From JABLTI01 sp030629105 (GTDB lineage Archaea > Asgardarchaeota > Heimdallarchaeia > JABLTI01), in contig DAOVPS010000067.1 in assembly GCA_030629105.1 (NCBI GenBank), forward strand, positions 1 through 14,745: a stretch of 14,745 nucleotides of DNA, given 5' to 3'. Below are positions 8,091-13,718 of the stretch, piece by piece. The notes under the pieces are model-generated. The model searched no databases and was not told where the DNA came from. It was given only the letters and a program-made list of their open reading frames with translations. Each line of letters opens with the position of its first letter. Position 1 is the first letter of the stretch. The translations under genes were made by a program, and so were the position numbers.

Positions 8091-8516
8091 ATGTCTTTAT
8101 GGCGAAATAAAACTAATCGAACAATCCTAATATCCTCAATTTTCTTAGTACTTATATTAGCATTAATAATTTTCATTTCATTCTTTAATATTGAAGAAAA
8201 TCCAGTACCAAGTTTAAATTGGTTATTCATTGATGCTGTAATGTTTACCTTTGTAATTTTGCTCTTCTGGGGATTATACTTCAATATTTTGTTATTGATT
8301 GGCAGTTTTCGAGAAAAAATGAATGCTCTCCCAGGTTGGGTAGAAGTCGTCATTACTATGATAATTACATTACTTCCAGCAATTTTCATAGGGAATACCG
8401 GAAATTTCTCAACTAAATGGGTTGTATTTGGTGGAACAGCTCTTGGAGTTGTATTGATAACCTTATGGTTTATCATGTCAAGTACACCCAAAGAAGATGC
8501 TACTGCGAACGCATGA
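8091..8516 (+). CDS. Four-span membrane protein, function unknown
   Basis: A 141-residue protein that I do not recognise. It has a basic N-terminus (WRNKTNR) and four hydrophobic segments at about residues 12-32, 48-70, 83-101 and 110-130. It ends in a short hydrophilic tail (STPKEDATANA). The positive-inside pattern suggests both ends are cytoplasmic. GGAG lies 13 bases before the ATG, farther than usual, and an AATTTTAAAG TATA-like element lies near 8019-8028. A 146-residue frame on the opposite strand overlaps it, but that frame lacks the hydrophobic periodicity. The 235-base gap to the divergent zinc-ribbon gene is AT rich and holds a direct repeat of AACAATAC (7978-7985 and 7993-8000). 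I see no gene in it. Confidence 0.65.
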   Translation: MSLWRNKTNRTILISSIFLVLILALIIFISFFNIEENPVPSLNWLFIDAVMFTFVILLFWGLYFNILLLIGSFREKMNALPGWVEVVITMIITLLPAIFIGNTGNFSTKWVVFGGTALGVVLITLWFIMSSTPKEDATANA

Positions 8517-8689
8517 TTAGCATAGCTCTTCTCACTTCATTCTTTTATTTCAAAACTATCCTTAATTTGTAACATATCAATGTCAATATCATTATTTTTC
8601 AGAAAAAAAGTTAAATTCTATTCGCTCTTGAAGTAAAACTTATTTACTCATGATATTTCAAATTGACATGAAAGGCAAAAAAACCTAAA
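8517..8689. other. AT-rich noncoding stretch before the candidate RNA
   Basis: No credible reading frame, tRNA or repeat array is visible. Bases 8581-8690 are about 24% G+C by hand count. A short inverted repeat GTAAA/TTTAC lies around 8632-8646, and TATA-like AT runs that could drive the downstream RNA or operon are present, but no single promoter stands out. Confidence 0.5.
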
Positions 8690-8861
8690 AATCAGCCTAA
8701 ACCAAGTACCATAGGATGGTTTCGATCACCCTATACATTTACTCTTTCGATTGGGCTGAGTCCCTATTAACTTGCACGCTGGAATCAGCATCCTTTTGAT
8801 TCAAGCAGTGAGGAAGTATCTTTTCATTGGAAAGACCCAAGGGACATTGAAAGGTATTTTT
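8690..8861 (+). ncRNA. Candidate structured RNA or long operon leader, class unknown
   Basis: This noncoding segment is about 42% G+C (bases 8691-8850, hand count) against about 24% in the 110 bases before it. It supports a compact fold. Helix A: TCAGCCTAA (8692-8700) with TTGGGCTGA (8751-8759), enclosing a hairpin ATAG..GGT / ACCCTAT (8711-8734). Helix B: GTCCCT (8760-8765) with AGGGAC (8840-8845), directly abutting helix A. Helix B encloses CTTG/CAAG (8771-8774 with 8802-8805) and CAGTGA/TCATTG (8806-8811 with 8824-8829). A T5 run follows at 8857-8861, suiting archaeal termination. It matches no RNA class that I can name; it could be an independent small RNA or the 5' leader of the SBDS-exosome operon. 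Confidence 0.4.
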
Positions 8862-8873
8862 GCTTTGCTAAAA

Positions 8874-8888
8874 CTTACTAAAAGTAAG
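8874..8888 (+). promoter_or_regulatory. Leader hairpin upstream of the SBDS ribosome-binding site
   Basis: CTTACT (8874-8879) and AGTAAG (8883-8888) form a perfect 6-bp stem with an AAA loop, 15 bases before the AGGTGA ribosome-binding site at 8904-8909. It resembles in design the AAA-loop hairpin in the eS30 leader. Confidence 0.3.
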
Positions 8889-8914
8889 AAAAAAAGAAAT
8901 AATAGGTGAAAATT

Positions 8915-9652
8915 ATGTCCCACGATTCAGGTGAAAGACGGCAATTTATAGATCTAGAAAAGAAAGCTCTTGTTAGATATACATACCGTAATCAGAAATT
9001 TGAAATTATCGTGGATCCTGAAGCTGCGTTGAATTATAAAAAAGGTGAAGAAATTCCAATAAGTGATATTGTAGAAGGATATATGGTTTTTCACAACGCA
9101 ACAAAAGGAGAGAAAGCCTCCGAAATAATTCTGGAACAAACTTTTGAAACTGATAATGAAGAAGAAATTGTAAAAATCATCCTAGAAAAGGGTGCCTTGC
9201 AATTAACACAAGCACAAAGAAAGAAGCTTTTGAAAGATAAGATTGATGAAATAATCAACTTTATCCATGTTCATTGTATAAATCCCCAAACAAACAAACC
9301 ACATCCACCCGCTCGTATTGAATCTGCTATGGATGAAGCTGGTGTAAACATAGATTATGTTCTCCCTGCAGAAAAACAAGCTAAAGACATCATTAAACAA
9401 ATTCAACCAATTATTCCAATTAGGTTAGAATCAGTTGTTTTAGCTGTTAAAGTCACAGCTGACTTTACTGGTCCTGCGTATGGCATTGTTGCAGGTGCGG
9501 GTGAAATACTTGAAGATCAATGGGGAAATGATGGATCATGGTATGCTAAAATTGAGATGCCTTCTGGTAAACAAGCTGATTTTCTTGATAAAATTAATCA
9601 ACTAACCAAGGGTAAAGCCGAAGTGAAAATAGTAGAAAGAAAAAGTGAATAA
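8915..9652 (+). CDS. SBDS-family ribosome maturation protein (Sdo1 homologue)
   Basis: A 245-residue protein with the three-domain SBDS layout. The N-terminal FYSH domain (about 1-90) includes KFEIIVDPEAALNYKKGE. The helical middle domain (about 95-165) carries LQLTQAQRKKLL and the conserved NPQTNKPHPPARIESAMDEA. The ferredoxin-like C-terminal domain starts near IIPIRLE. By homology it acts with an EF-2-like GTPase in large-subunit maturation (anti-association factor release in eukaryotes). The ATG at 8915 is chosen because AGGTGA (8904-8909) lies five bases before it; the in-frame GTG at 8906 is inside that site. It is the first gene of the exosome superoperon, preceded by a ~400-base leader region and followed 31 bases later by rrp4. 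Confidence 0.95.
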   Translation: MSHDSGERRQFIDLEKKALVRYTYRNQKFEIIVDPEAALNYKKGEEIPISDIVEGYMVFHNATKGEKASEIILEQTFETDNEEEIVKIILEKGALQLTQAQRKKLLKDKIDEIINFIHVHCINPQTNKPHPPARIESAMDEAGVNIDYVLPAEKQAKDIIKQIQPIIPIRLESVVLAVKVTADFTGPAYGIVAGAGEILEDQWGNDGSWYAKIEMPSGKQADFLDKINQLTKGKAEVKIVERKSE

Positions 9653-9683
9653 GAAAAATTATGATAATAAGGAGTAATAATGT

Positions 9684-10466
9684 ATGCCCGTTTTAATAAA
9701 AGATAGATCCATGGTCACCCCCGGTGAAGCTATCGCTGAAGGTGAATACATGTTAGGGTCTAATGTCTTTAGAAAGGAAAAACAGATTATCTCGCAAGTA
9801 ATAGGTCTTGTAACTATAAAAGATAATCAAATTAGCGTTGTTTCTTTAAAAGGAAAATACTTTCCAAGAGTTGGAGATTTAGTAATAGGAAAAGTTACCG
9901 ATGTCTCACTAAGTTCTTGGATGGTAGATATTGAGAGTCCTTATCCCGGAATAATACGAACTTCATCATCTCTTGATAGAAGATTTGATCCAGTTAAAGA
10001 TCAAACTAGAAAAATCTTTGATGTTGGAGATATTGTTGTAGCAAAGATTTTTTCCTTTGATAGAACACGAGATCCACAATTAACATTGAGAAATGATAAT
10101 CGATCACAAAGCGGTCCATATTTAGGAAAGCTTACTGGTGGTAGAGTAATAAAAGTCAGTCCTTCTAAAATACCAAGACTCATTGGTAGAAGAGGTAGTA
10201 TGATTTCAACAATCAAACAATACACTAATTGTCGCATGATAGTTGGACAAAACGGTTGTGTCTGGTTCAAAGGAAATAACTTTGAAGATGAATTTTTAGT
10301 TCTTCAAGCAATCGAGAAAATAGATCGAGAAGCTCATACTTCCGGATTGACTGATAGGGTAAAAGAATTCTTAGAAGAAATGGTTAAGGATAGAAAACCC
10401 CCAACCAAAACTCCGAAAGAAGAGAAACCAGCTGAAAAGAAATCTGCTGGGGAAAAGAAAGCATGA
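9684..10466 (+). CDS. rrp4: Exosome RNA-binding subunit Rrp4
   Basis: A 260-residue cap subunit of the archaeal exosome, which recruits RNA to the Rrp41/Rrp42 ring. The N-terminal domain (1-55) contains the start-proximal VTPGEAIAEGEYMLG. An S1 domain (about 63-138) carries the GDLVIGKVTDV strand. A KH domain (about 150-215) carries the GxxG-type loop IGRRGSM. Beyond residue 236 is a tail rich in Lys, Pro, Glu and Ala (KDRKPPTKTPKEEKPAEKK...) that makes the protein about 20 residues longer than common archaeal Rrp4. GGAG at 9671-9674 sits nine bases before the ATG at 9684. An ATG four bases earlier is in another frame and stops after eight codons. The gap to rrp41 is 30 bases. Confidence 0.95.
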   Translation: MPVLIKDRSMVTPGEAIAEGEYMLGSNVFRKEKQIISQVIGLVTIKDNQISVVSLKGKYFPRVGDLVIGKVTDVSLSSWMVDIESPYPGIIRTSSSLDRRFDPVKDQTRKIFDVGDIVVAKIFSFDRTRDPQLTLRNDNRSQSGPYLGKLTGGRVIKVSPSKIPRLIGRRGSMISTIKQYTNCRMIVGQNGCVWFKGNNFEDEFLVLQAIEKIDREAHTSGLTDRVKEFLEEMVKDRKPPTKTPKEEKPAEKKSAGEKKA

Positions 10467-10473
10467 AAAGCTA

Positions 10474-10491
10474 TCACGAATGTTTCGGTGA
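10474..10491 (+). promoter_or_regulatory. Intercistronic hairpin covering the rrp41 ribosome-binding site
   Basis: TCACGAA (10474-10480) pairs with TTC (10484-10486) and GTGA (10488-10491), with one bulged G at 10487 and a TGT loop. The GGTGA that should recruit ribosomes for the rrp41 ATG at 10497 lies in the 3' arm, so the site would be masked unless ribosomes leaving rrp4, or a bound factor, open the stem. Seven pairs with a bulge is only moderately stable. Confidence 0.3.
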
Positions 10492-10496
10492 AAAAA

Positions 10497-11432
10497 ATGG
10501 CTAAAGAAAAAGAAAAAACAGTATTAATAACAAAAGATGGAACTCGGCACGATGGTCGAAAAAAGGAAGACATAAGAGAAATAAAATTTGAAGTAGGTGT
10601 CTTAGATCGTGCTGATGGTTCATGTTTAATCAATTGGGGCAGAAATAAAATATTAGCAGCAGTATATGGTCCTAGAGAATTACATCCAAAACATATGCAA
10701 ATGCCAGATAAGGCATTAATTCGATGTGAATATCGTATGGCGACCTTCTCTGTTCCTGATAGAAAAAGACCTGCTCCTAATAGAAGAGAAAGAGAAATAT
10801 CTAAAATTTTAGGCGAAGCGCTTAAACCGGCAGTATTTGATTACTTATACCCCCGATCAGTTATCGATGTGTTCATTGAGGTTATACAAGCTGATGGTGG
10901 TTCTAGATGTGCAGCTGTAACTGCAGCTTCCTTAGCAATAGCAGATGCAGGTGTACCAATGAAAGACTTAGTTGCTGGATGTGCAGCAGGAATTTTAGAT
11001 GGTCAAGTCGTTATTGATTTAGATGATGTCGAAGATAAAGAAGGCGATGGAGATCTTCCATTTGCGTATCTCCCACACACTGAAGAAGTCGTCTTATTAC
11101 AGTCTGATGGAGTATTCACAAAAAAAGAATACAAAGAAGCATTGGATATGCTAATTCCTGCATGCAAGAAAATCTACCAAATGCAAAGAGATGCATTAAC
11201 AACCAGATATTCCCGCATTACAGAAGAAGTCATAGAAACACTAGACGAAGAGAAAGCTCCCGCGAAATCAAAAGATAAGAAAACAGAGCCAGCGAAGAAA
11301 GACTCAAAGAAGAAATCCGACGATAAGAAGGCAAAAGAATCAGCTACTGCAAAAGTGGAGAAAAAGAAATCTGACAAGAAAATTCTTGGAAGGAAGAAAA
11401 CCTCCCCTAAAGAAAAGGCGGAAAAGAAATAA
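10497..11432 (+). CDS. rrp41: Exosome catalytic subunit Rrp41 with H1-like lysine-rich tail
   Basis: An RNase PH-fold protein of 311 residues. Rrp41 carries the phosphorolytic site of the archaeal exosome hexamer, which degrades RNA 3'-5' and can add tails. Visible landmarks are DGR (19-21), the RNA-contact region RKRPAPNRRERE (89-100), the phosphate-binding GGSRC (S136, R137) and GDGDLPFAYLP, whose D186 aligns with the catalytic Asp of Sulfolobus Rrp41 from memory. The core ends near residue 245. About 60 residues of Lys/Ala/Glu/Ser tail follow, so the protein is clearly longer than the usual ~240-250. The ATG at 10497 has GGTGA five bases before it; the in-frame GTG at 10488 lies inside that site and is unlikely. 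rrp42 follows after 15 bases. Confidence 0.95.
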   Translation: MAKEKEKTVLITKDGTRHDGRKKEDIREIKFEVGVLDRADGSCLINWGRNKILAAVYGPRELHPKHMQMPDKALIRCEYRMATFSVPDRKRPAPNRREREISKILGEALKPAVFDYLYPRSVIDVFIEVIQADGGSRCAAVTAASLAIADAGVPMKDLVAGCAAGILDGQVVIDLDDVEDKEGDGDLPFAYLPHTEEVVLLQSDGVFTKKEYKEALDMLIPACKKIYQMQRDALTTRYSRITEEVIETLDEEKAPAKSKDKKTEPAKKDSKKKSDDKKAKESATAKVEKKKSDKKILGRKKTSPKEKAEKK

Positions 11433-11447
11433 TTCGGAGGTTAAAAA

Positions 11448-12299
11448 ATGGCAGATACAAATTTAATAAGTTTAGTAGAAAAAGAACATATAGTCTCATT
11501 ATTGGATCATGGAAAAAGAACTGATGGACGAGCCTTTGACGAATTTAGAAAAATATCGATCATACCTGGCTATGTTGTAAAAGCTGAAGGTAGTGCAATC
11601 GTAAAAATAGGTCGCACAAAAGTTATTGCTGGAGTAAAAGCTCAACTTGGAGCACCTTTCCCTGATACTCCCGATTCAGGTGTAGTTACTACAACTGTAG
11701 AATTAGTTCCAATTGCTTCACCAATATTCGAATCTGGTCCTCCAAGAGCGAAAGCCATAGAGTTTGCTAGAGTATCCGATAGAGCTATACGTGAGTCAAA
11801 ATGTGTAAACAACGATTCATTAGTATTACTACCTGGGAAAAAGGTCTGGATTCTATTCATTGACATTTATGTGCTAGATCAAGATGGTAATCTTTTTGAT
11901 GCATGTGAACTTGCTGCTCTTTCAGCATTAATGAATGCTCGAATTCCAGAGACAAAAATCGTTACTGATGAAGATGGCAATGAAGATGTTGAACTCTTAG
12001 AAACAACCAAACCATTGAAACTAGATTACATACCAATTAGCTGTACTTTTGGAAAGATTGGAAAACACATAATTGTTGACCCAGTCTTGAAAGAGGAAGG
12101 CATTGAAGATGCAAGAATCACTTTTGCGTTTAGAGATGATGATAAAATCTGTGCTACACAAAAAGGTGAAAACGGAACTTTCACAGTAGATGAACTAAAG
12201 AAATGCATTGACATTGCATCAGAAAGAACGAAAGAAATAAGAAGTCAACTAGATAAAATCACAGACGCGAAAGCTTATCCTTGGTCTGAAGAGACATAA
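11448..12299 (+). CDS. rrp42: Exosome ring subunit Rrp42
   Basis: A 283-residue RNase PH-fold protein, the non-catalytic partner that alternates with Rrp41 in the hexameric ring and helps form the RNA- and phosphate-binding site. Landmarks are the N-terminal helix with DHGKRTDGRAFDEFR (20-34), AEGSAIVKIGRTKVIAGVKAQLGAPFPDTPDSG, the SGPPRAKAIEFARVSDRAIRES helix region, GKKVWILFIDIYVLDQDGNLFDA and the C-terminal helical segment from about residue 245. The length is normal, and it lacks the lysine-rich tail of its neighbours Rrp4 and Rrp41. GGAGGT at 11436-11441 is six bases before the ATG and is among the strongest ribosome-binding sites here. The next gene starts 29 bases downstream. Confidence 0.95.
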   Translation: MADTNLISLVEKEHIVSLLDHGKRTDGRAFDEFRKISIIPGYVVKAEGSAIVKIGRTKVIAGVKAQLGAPFPDTPDSGVVTTTVELVPIASPIFESGPPRAKAIEFARVSDRAIRESKCVNNDSLVLLPGKKVWILFIDIYVLDQDGNLFDACELAALSALMNARIPETKIVTDEDGNEDVELLETTKPLKLDYIPISCTFGKIGKHIIVDPVLKEEGIEDARITFAFRDDDKICATQKGENGTFTVDELKKCIDIASERTKEIRSQLDKITDAKAYPWSEET

Positions 12300-12328
12300 A
12301 GAAGAGATAAAAAACAAAAGCTCAGAGG

Positions 12329-12628
12329 ATGGAAACATTGACAAGAAAAACAAAAAAAGTTGGTTCCACAGGTCGTTTTGGACCTCGATATGGTTCACAG
12401 CTTAAGAAGCGCTTCCTCAAAGTAGAAAACAGCATGAATGCAACACACAAATGTCCCAGTTGTGCAAGTCCCAAAGTGAAACGAAAATCCGTTGGGATTT
12501 GGAACTGCAAAAAGTGTGGTTTAAGTTTTGCTGGAGGAGCTTGGATACCAGTAACACCAACTGGAAGATCTGCAGCTAGAACTACATTGAGTTTAGAAGA
12601 TCAACGGCTTGGTAAGACAAGGAAATGA
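12329..12628 (+). CDS. Large-subunit ribosomal protein eL43 (L37Ae)
   Basis: A 99-residue zinc-ribbon ribosomal protein. The N-terminal TRKTKKVGSTGRFGPRYG is the family hallmark, and the zinc site is C42-x2-C45 and C60-x2-C63 (CPSC, CKKC). The C-terminus FAGGAWIPVTPTG.SAART is also typical. It binds 23S rRNA in the large subunit. The start is uncertain: the ATG at 12329 immediately abuts its only ribosome-binding-like sequence AGAGG (12324-12328), while the in-frame TTG at 12338 lies nine bases from it and would give MTRKTKKVG.., the usual family N-terminus. It overlaps the Brix gene by four bases (ATGA), indicating translational coupling. This position after rrp42 is standard in the archaeal exosome superoperon. 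Confidence 0.93.
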   Translation: METLTRKTKKVGSTGRFGPRYGSQLKKRFLKVENSMNATHKCPSCASPKVKRKSVGIWNCKKCGLSFAGGAWIPVTPTGRSAARTTLSLEDQRLGKTRK

Positions 12629-13287
12629 CTGAACGAGACATAGCTCCCTATGAAAAGTTCGTTCTAACGACATCAAGGAAGCCCAGTCAGAGAACACGAT
12701 CATTTATTCGTGATCTGGTACGGGTTATCCCTTGGTCTTTTCATTTTACAAGAGGATCTCGTAGTCTAAATGATTTAGCTGATGAATTAGCTGTTTTAGG
12801 GATTAATCGACTCCTAATTGTACATGAGAAAAAAGGAAACCCAAGTTTAGTCAAATTCTATAAACTAGATGAAGGCAAATTAATGGAGAGGGATTATCGA
12901 CTAAGAATAAAGGGTATAAGTTTATCCAGGGAGTTACGAAGAAATCGAACAATTTTCACAGCAGACTCGAAATTACAAGTGATTAATCACAGCCAATCCG
13001 ATTTTGGTGAACAATTATACACAATGCTATCTTTATTCTTTAATTTTGAACGAAAAAGAGAATTACCTAGAGATGCGATTATGAAAGGAATTGCAATTAT
13101 ATTCGCTGATAATAAAGAAGGGTTAATTATCTTAGATTTCCAACAAATCGAATCAAAAGAGATGATTGGTCCTCGTATTTCTATTTCGGATGTTTTTTTG
13201 GGCAAAAAAGGGGAAGCGATACGATCGCTAATGAATTTAATTGGAATAGGAAAGAGAAACGAAAAACAATCCAAATCTAATGGGTAA
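12625..13287 (+). CDS. Brix-domain ribosome biogenesis protein (archaeal Imp4-like)
   Basis: A 220-residue protein with an archaeal Brix domain. It opens with VLTTSRKPSQRTRSFIRDL (residues 13-31), then has HFTRGSRSLNDLADELAVLGINRLLIVHEKKGNPSLVKFYKL and, near the C-terminus, GPRISISDVFLGKKGE. Eukaryotic relatives (Imp4, Rpf1, Rpf2, Ssf1, Brx1) bind pre-rRNA and assist ribosome assembly; the single archaeal Brix protein is thought to play a similar role. The ATG overlaps the eL43 stop (ATGA at 12625-12628), with AAGGA four bases before it. A basic tail (GKRNEKQSKSNG) ends the protein. In many archaea rpoP lies between eL43 and Brix; the overlap shows it is not here. Confidence 0.88.
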   Translation: MTERDIAPYEKFVLTTSRKPSQRTRSFIRDLVRVIPWSFHFTRGSRSLNDLADELAVLGINRLLIVHEKKGNPSLVKFYKLDEGKLMERDYRLRIKGISLSRELRRNRTIFTADSKLQVINHSQSDFGEQLYTMLSLFFNFERKRELPRDAIMKGIAIIFADNKEGLIILDFQQIESKEMIGPRISISDVFLGKKGEAIRSLMNLIGIGKRNEKQSKSNG

Positions 13288-13298
13288 CTAAAATCCTT

Positions 13299-13304
13299 GG
13301 AGGG
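13299..13304 (+). promoter_or_regulatory. Strong Shine-Dalgarno sequence not matched to the annotated pcc1 start
   Basis: GGAGGG lies 49 bases before the pcc1 ATG at 13353, which is too far to serve it directly. Six bases after it (13311) the pcc1 frame reads ATA ATC and stays open into pcc1. The only nearby ATG (13327) is in another frame and gives ATG AGG TAG. Confidence 0.35.
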
Positions 13305-13352
13305 TTTCAAATAATCAAAGGAAAAAATGAGGTAGTAAATATTCCAGAATCC

Positions 13353-13607
13353 ATGGAATTTACATCGGAATTAATTATAAAATCAGAAAATCCTGATGAG
13401 ATAAAAGCAGTTTATAATGCACTGAAACCCGAAACAACTGTAATGATTTCTCCAAGAGGAAAAACAGAGATAAAAATTCAAGATGAAAAAACATTAATTA
13501 TGTATTTTTTTGCTGCTGATTTTATATCCTTACGTGCTATGATTAGTTCATATCTTAGATGGATAGAAACAGCTTTTTCGACTATTAGAATCTCTGAGAA
13601 AAATTAA
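13353..13607 (+). CDS. pcc1: KEOPS complex subunit Pcc1
   Basis: An 84-residue protein, a normal Pcc1 length. It has the alternating strand pattern at the start (MEFTSELIIKSENPDEIKAVYNALKPE), a central TVMISPRGKTEIKIQDEKTLIMYFFAADFISLRAMISSYLRW and the family's SYLRWIETAFS ending. Pcc1 is the dimerisation subunit of KEOPS, which makes t6A at position 37 of ANN-decoding tRNAs. It is a usual last or near-last member of the archaeal exosome superoperon; here it follows Brix by 65 bases. The ATG at 13353 gives the typical N-terminus but has no ribosome-binding site at a normal distance. The frame stays open upstream through an ATA that is well placed behind GGAGGG (13299-13304), so a longer product from a non-ATG start is possible. 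Confidence 0.88.
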   Translation: MEFTSELIIKSENPDEIKAVYNALKPETTVMISPRGKTEIKIQDEKTLIMYFFAADFISLRAMISSYLRWIETAFSTIRISEKN

Positions 13608-13650
13608 ATTCTAAAGAATAAAAATAGGCATTCCATTAAGGTAAAAAGAT

Positions 13651-13660
13651 TTTTAATATA
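13651..13660 (+). promoter_or_regulatory. TATA-box candidate for eS30
   Basis: TTTTTAATATA-like sequence preceded by the purine-rich AAAAAGA. Transcription would start near 13680, so the leader would open with the hairpin at 13687-13703. It indicates that eS30 can be transcribed separately from the exosome operon. Confidence 0.4.
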
Positions 13661-13686
13661 GTGAGAATCGAAACACTAAAAAGCAA

Positions 13687-13703
13687 CTCATTCAAAGAAT
13701 GAG
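13687..13703 (+). promoter_or_regulatory. Leader hairpin just upstream of the eS30 ribosome-binding site
   Basis: CTCATTC (13687-13693) and GAATGAG (13697-13703) form a perfect 7-bp stem with an AAA loop. AAG (13681-13683) and CTT (13704-13706) could extend it across a small bulge. The GAGG ribosome-binding site at 13708-13711 starts five bases later, so the hairpin could be a translational control site, perhaps for a ribosomal protein. Confidence 0.4.
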
Positions 13704-13718
13704 CTTAGAGGAATAAAC

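Noticed and set aside
8051..8491. 146-residue reading frame on the minus strand opposite the four-span membrane protein
   Set aside because: It is basic, low-information and lacks hydrophobic periodicity. The plus frame has four clean membrane spans.
8711..8740. tRNA T-arm, because TTCGATC sits between GGT and ACC
   Set aside because: The position before the loop is T rather than G53, and no acceptor, D-arm or anticodon arm fits around it.
8705..8765. Fluoride (crcB) riboswitch, because GGATGGT..TTCGATCACC and GGGCTGAG look similar
   Set aside because: The second stem and the CTGATGGC pseudoknot strand are missing, and the strong helix 8692-8700/8751-8759 does not fit that fold.
8692..8846. 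H/ACA guide RNA, because ACA follows GGG at 8844-8846
   Set aside because: I could not place a kink-turn or a guide pocket at the required distance from ACA. It remains a weak alternative only.
8692..8850. TPP riboswitch, because GGCTGAG and a CTGGAA..CAGC stretch recall its conserved elements
   Set aside because: The required CTGAGA and ACCTGATCTGG..CCAGCGTAGGGA cores are not present in order, and the downstream gene is SBDS, not a thiamine gene.
10334..11377. Minus-strand Phe/Ser-rich frames opposite the rrp4 and rrp41 tails
   Set aside because: They are the complement of lysine-rich codons (AAA/AAG giving TTT/CTT) and only mirror the tail composition.
12600..12640. rpoP (Rpb12) gene expected between eL43 and Brix
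   Set aside because: The eL43 stop and Brix start overlap as ATGA, so there is no space, and no CxxC-rich short frame is seen nearby.
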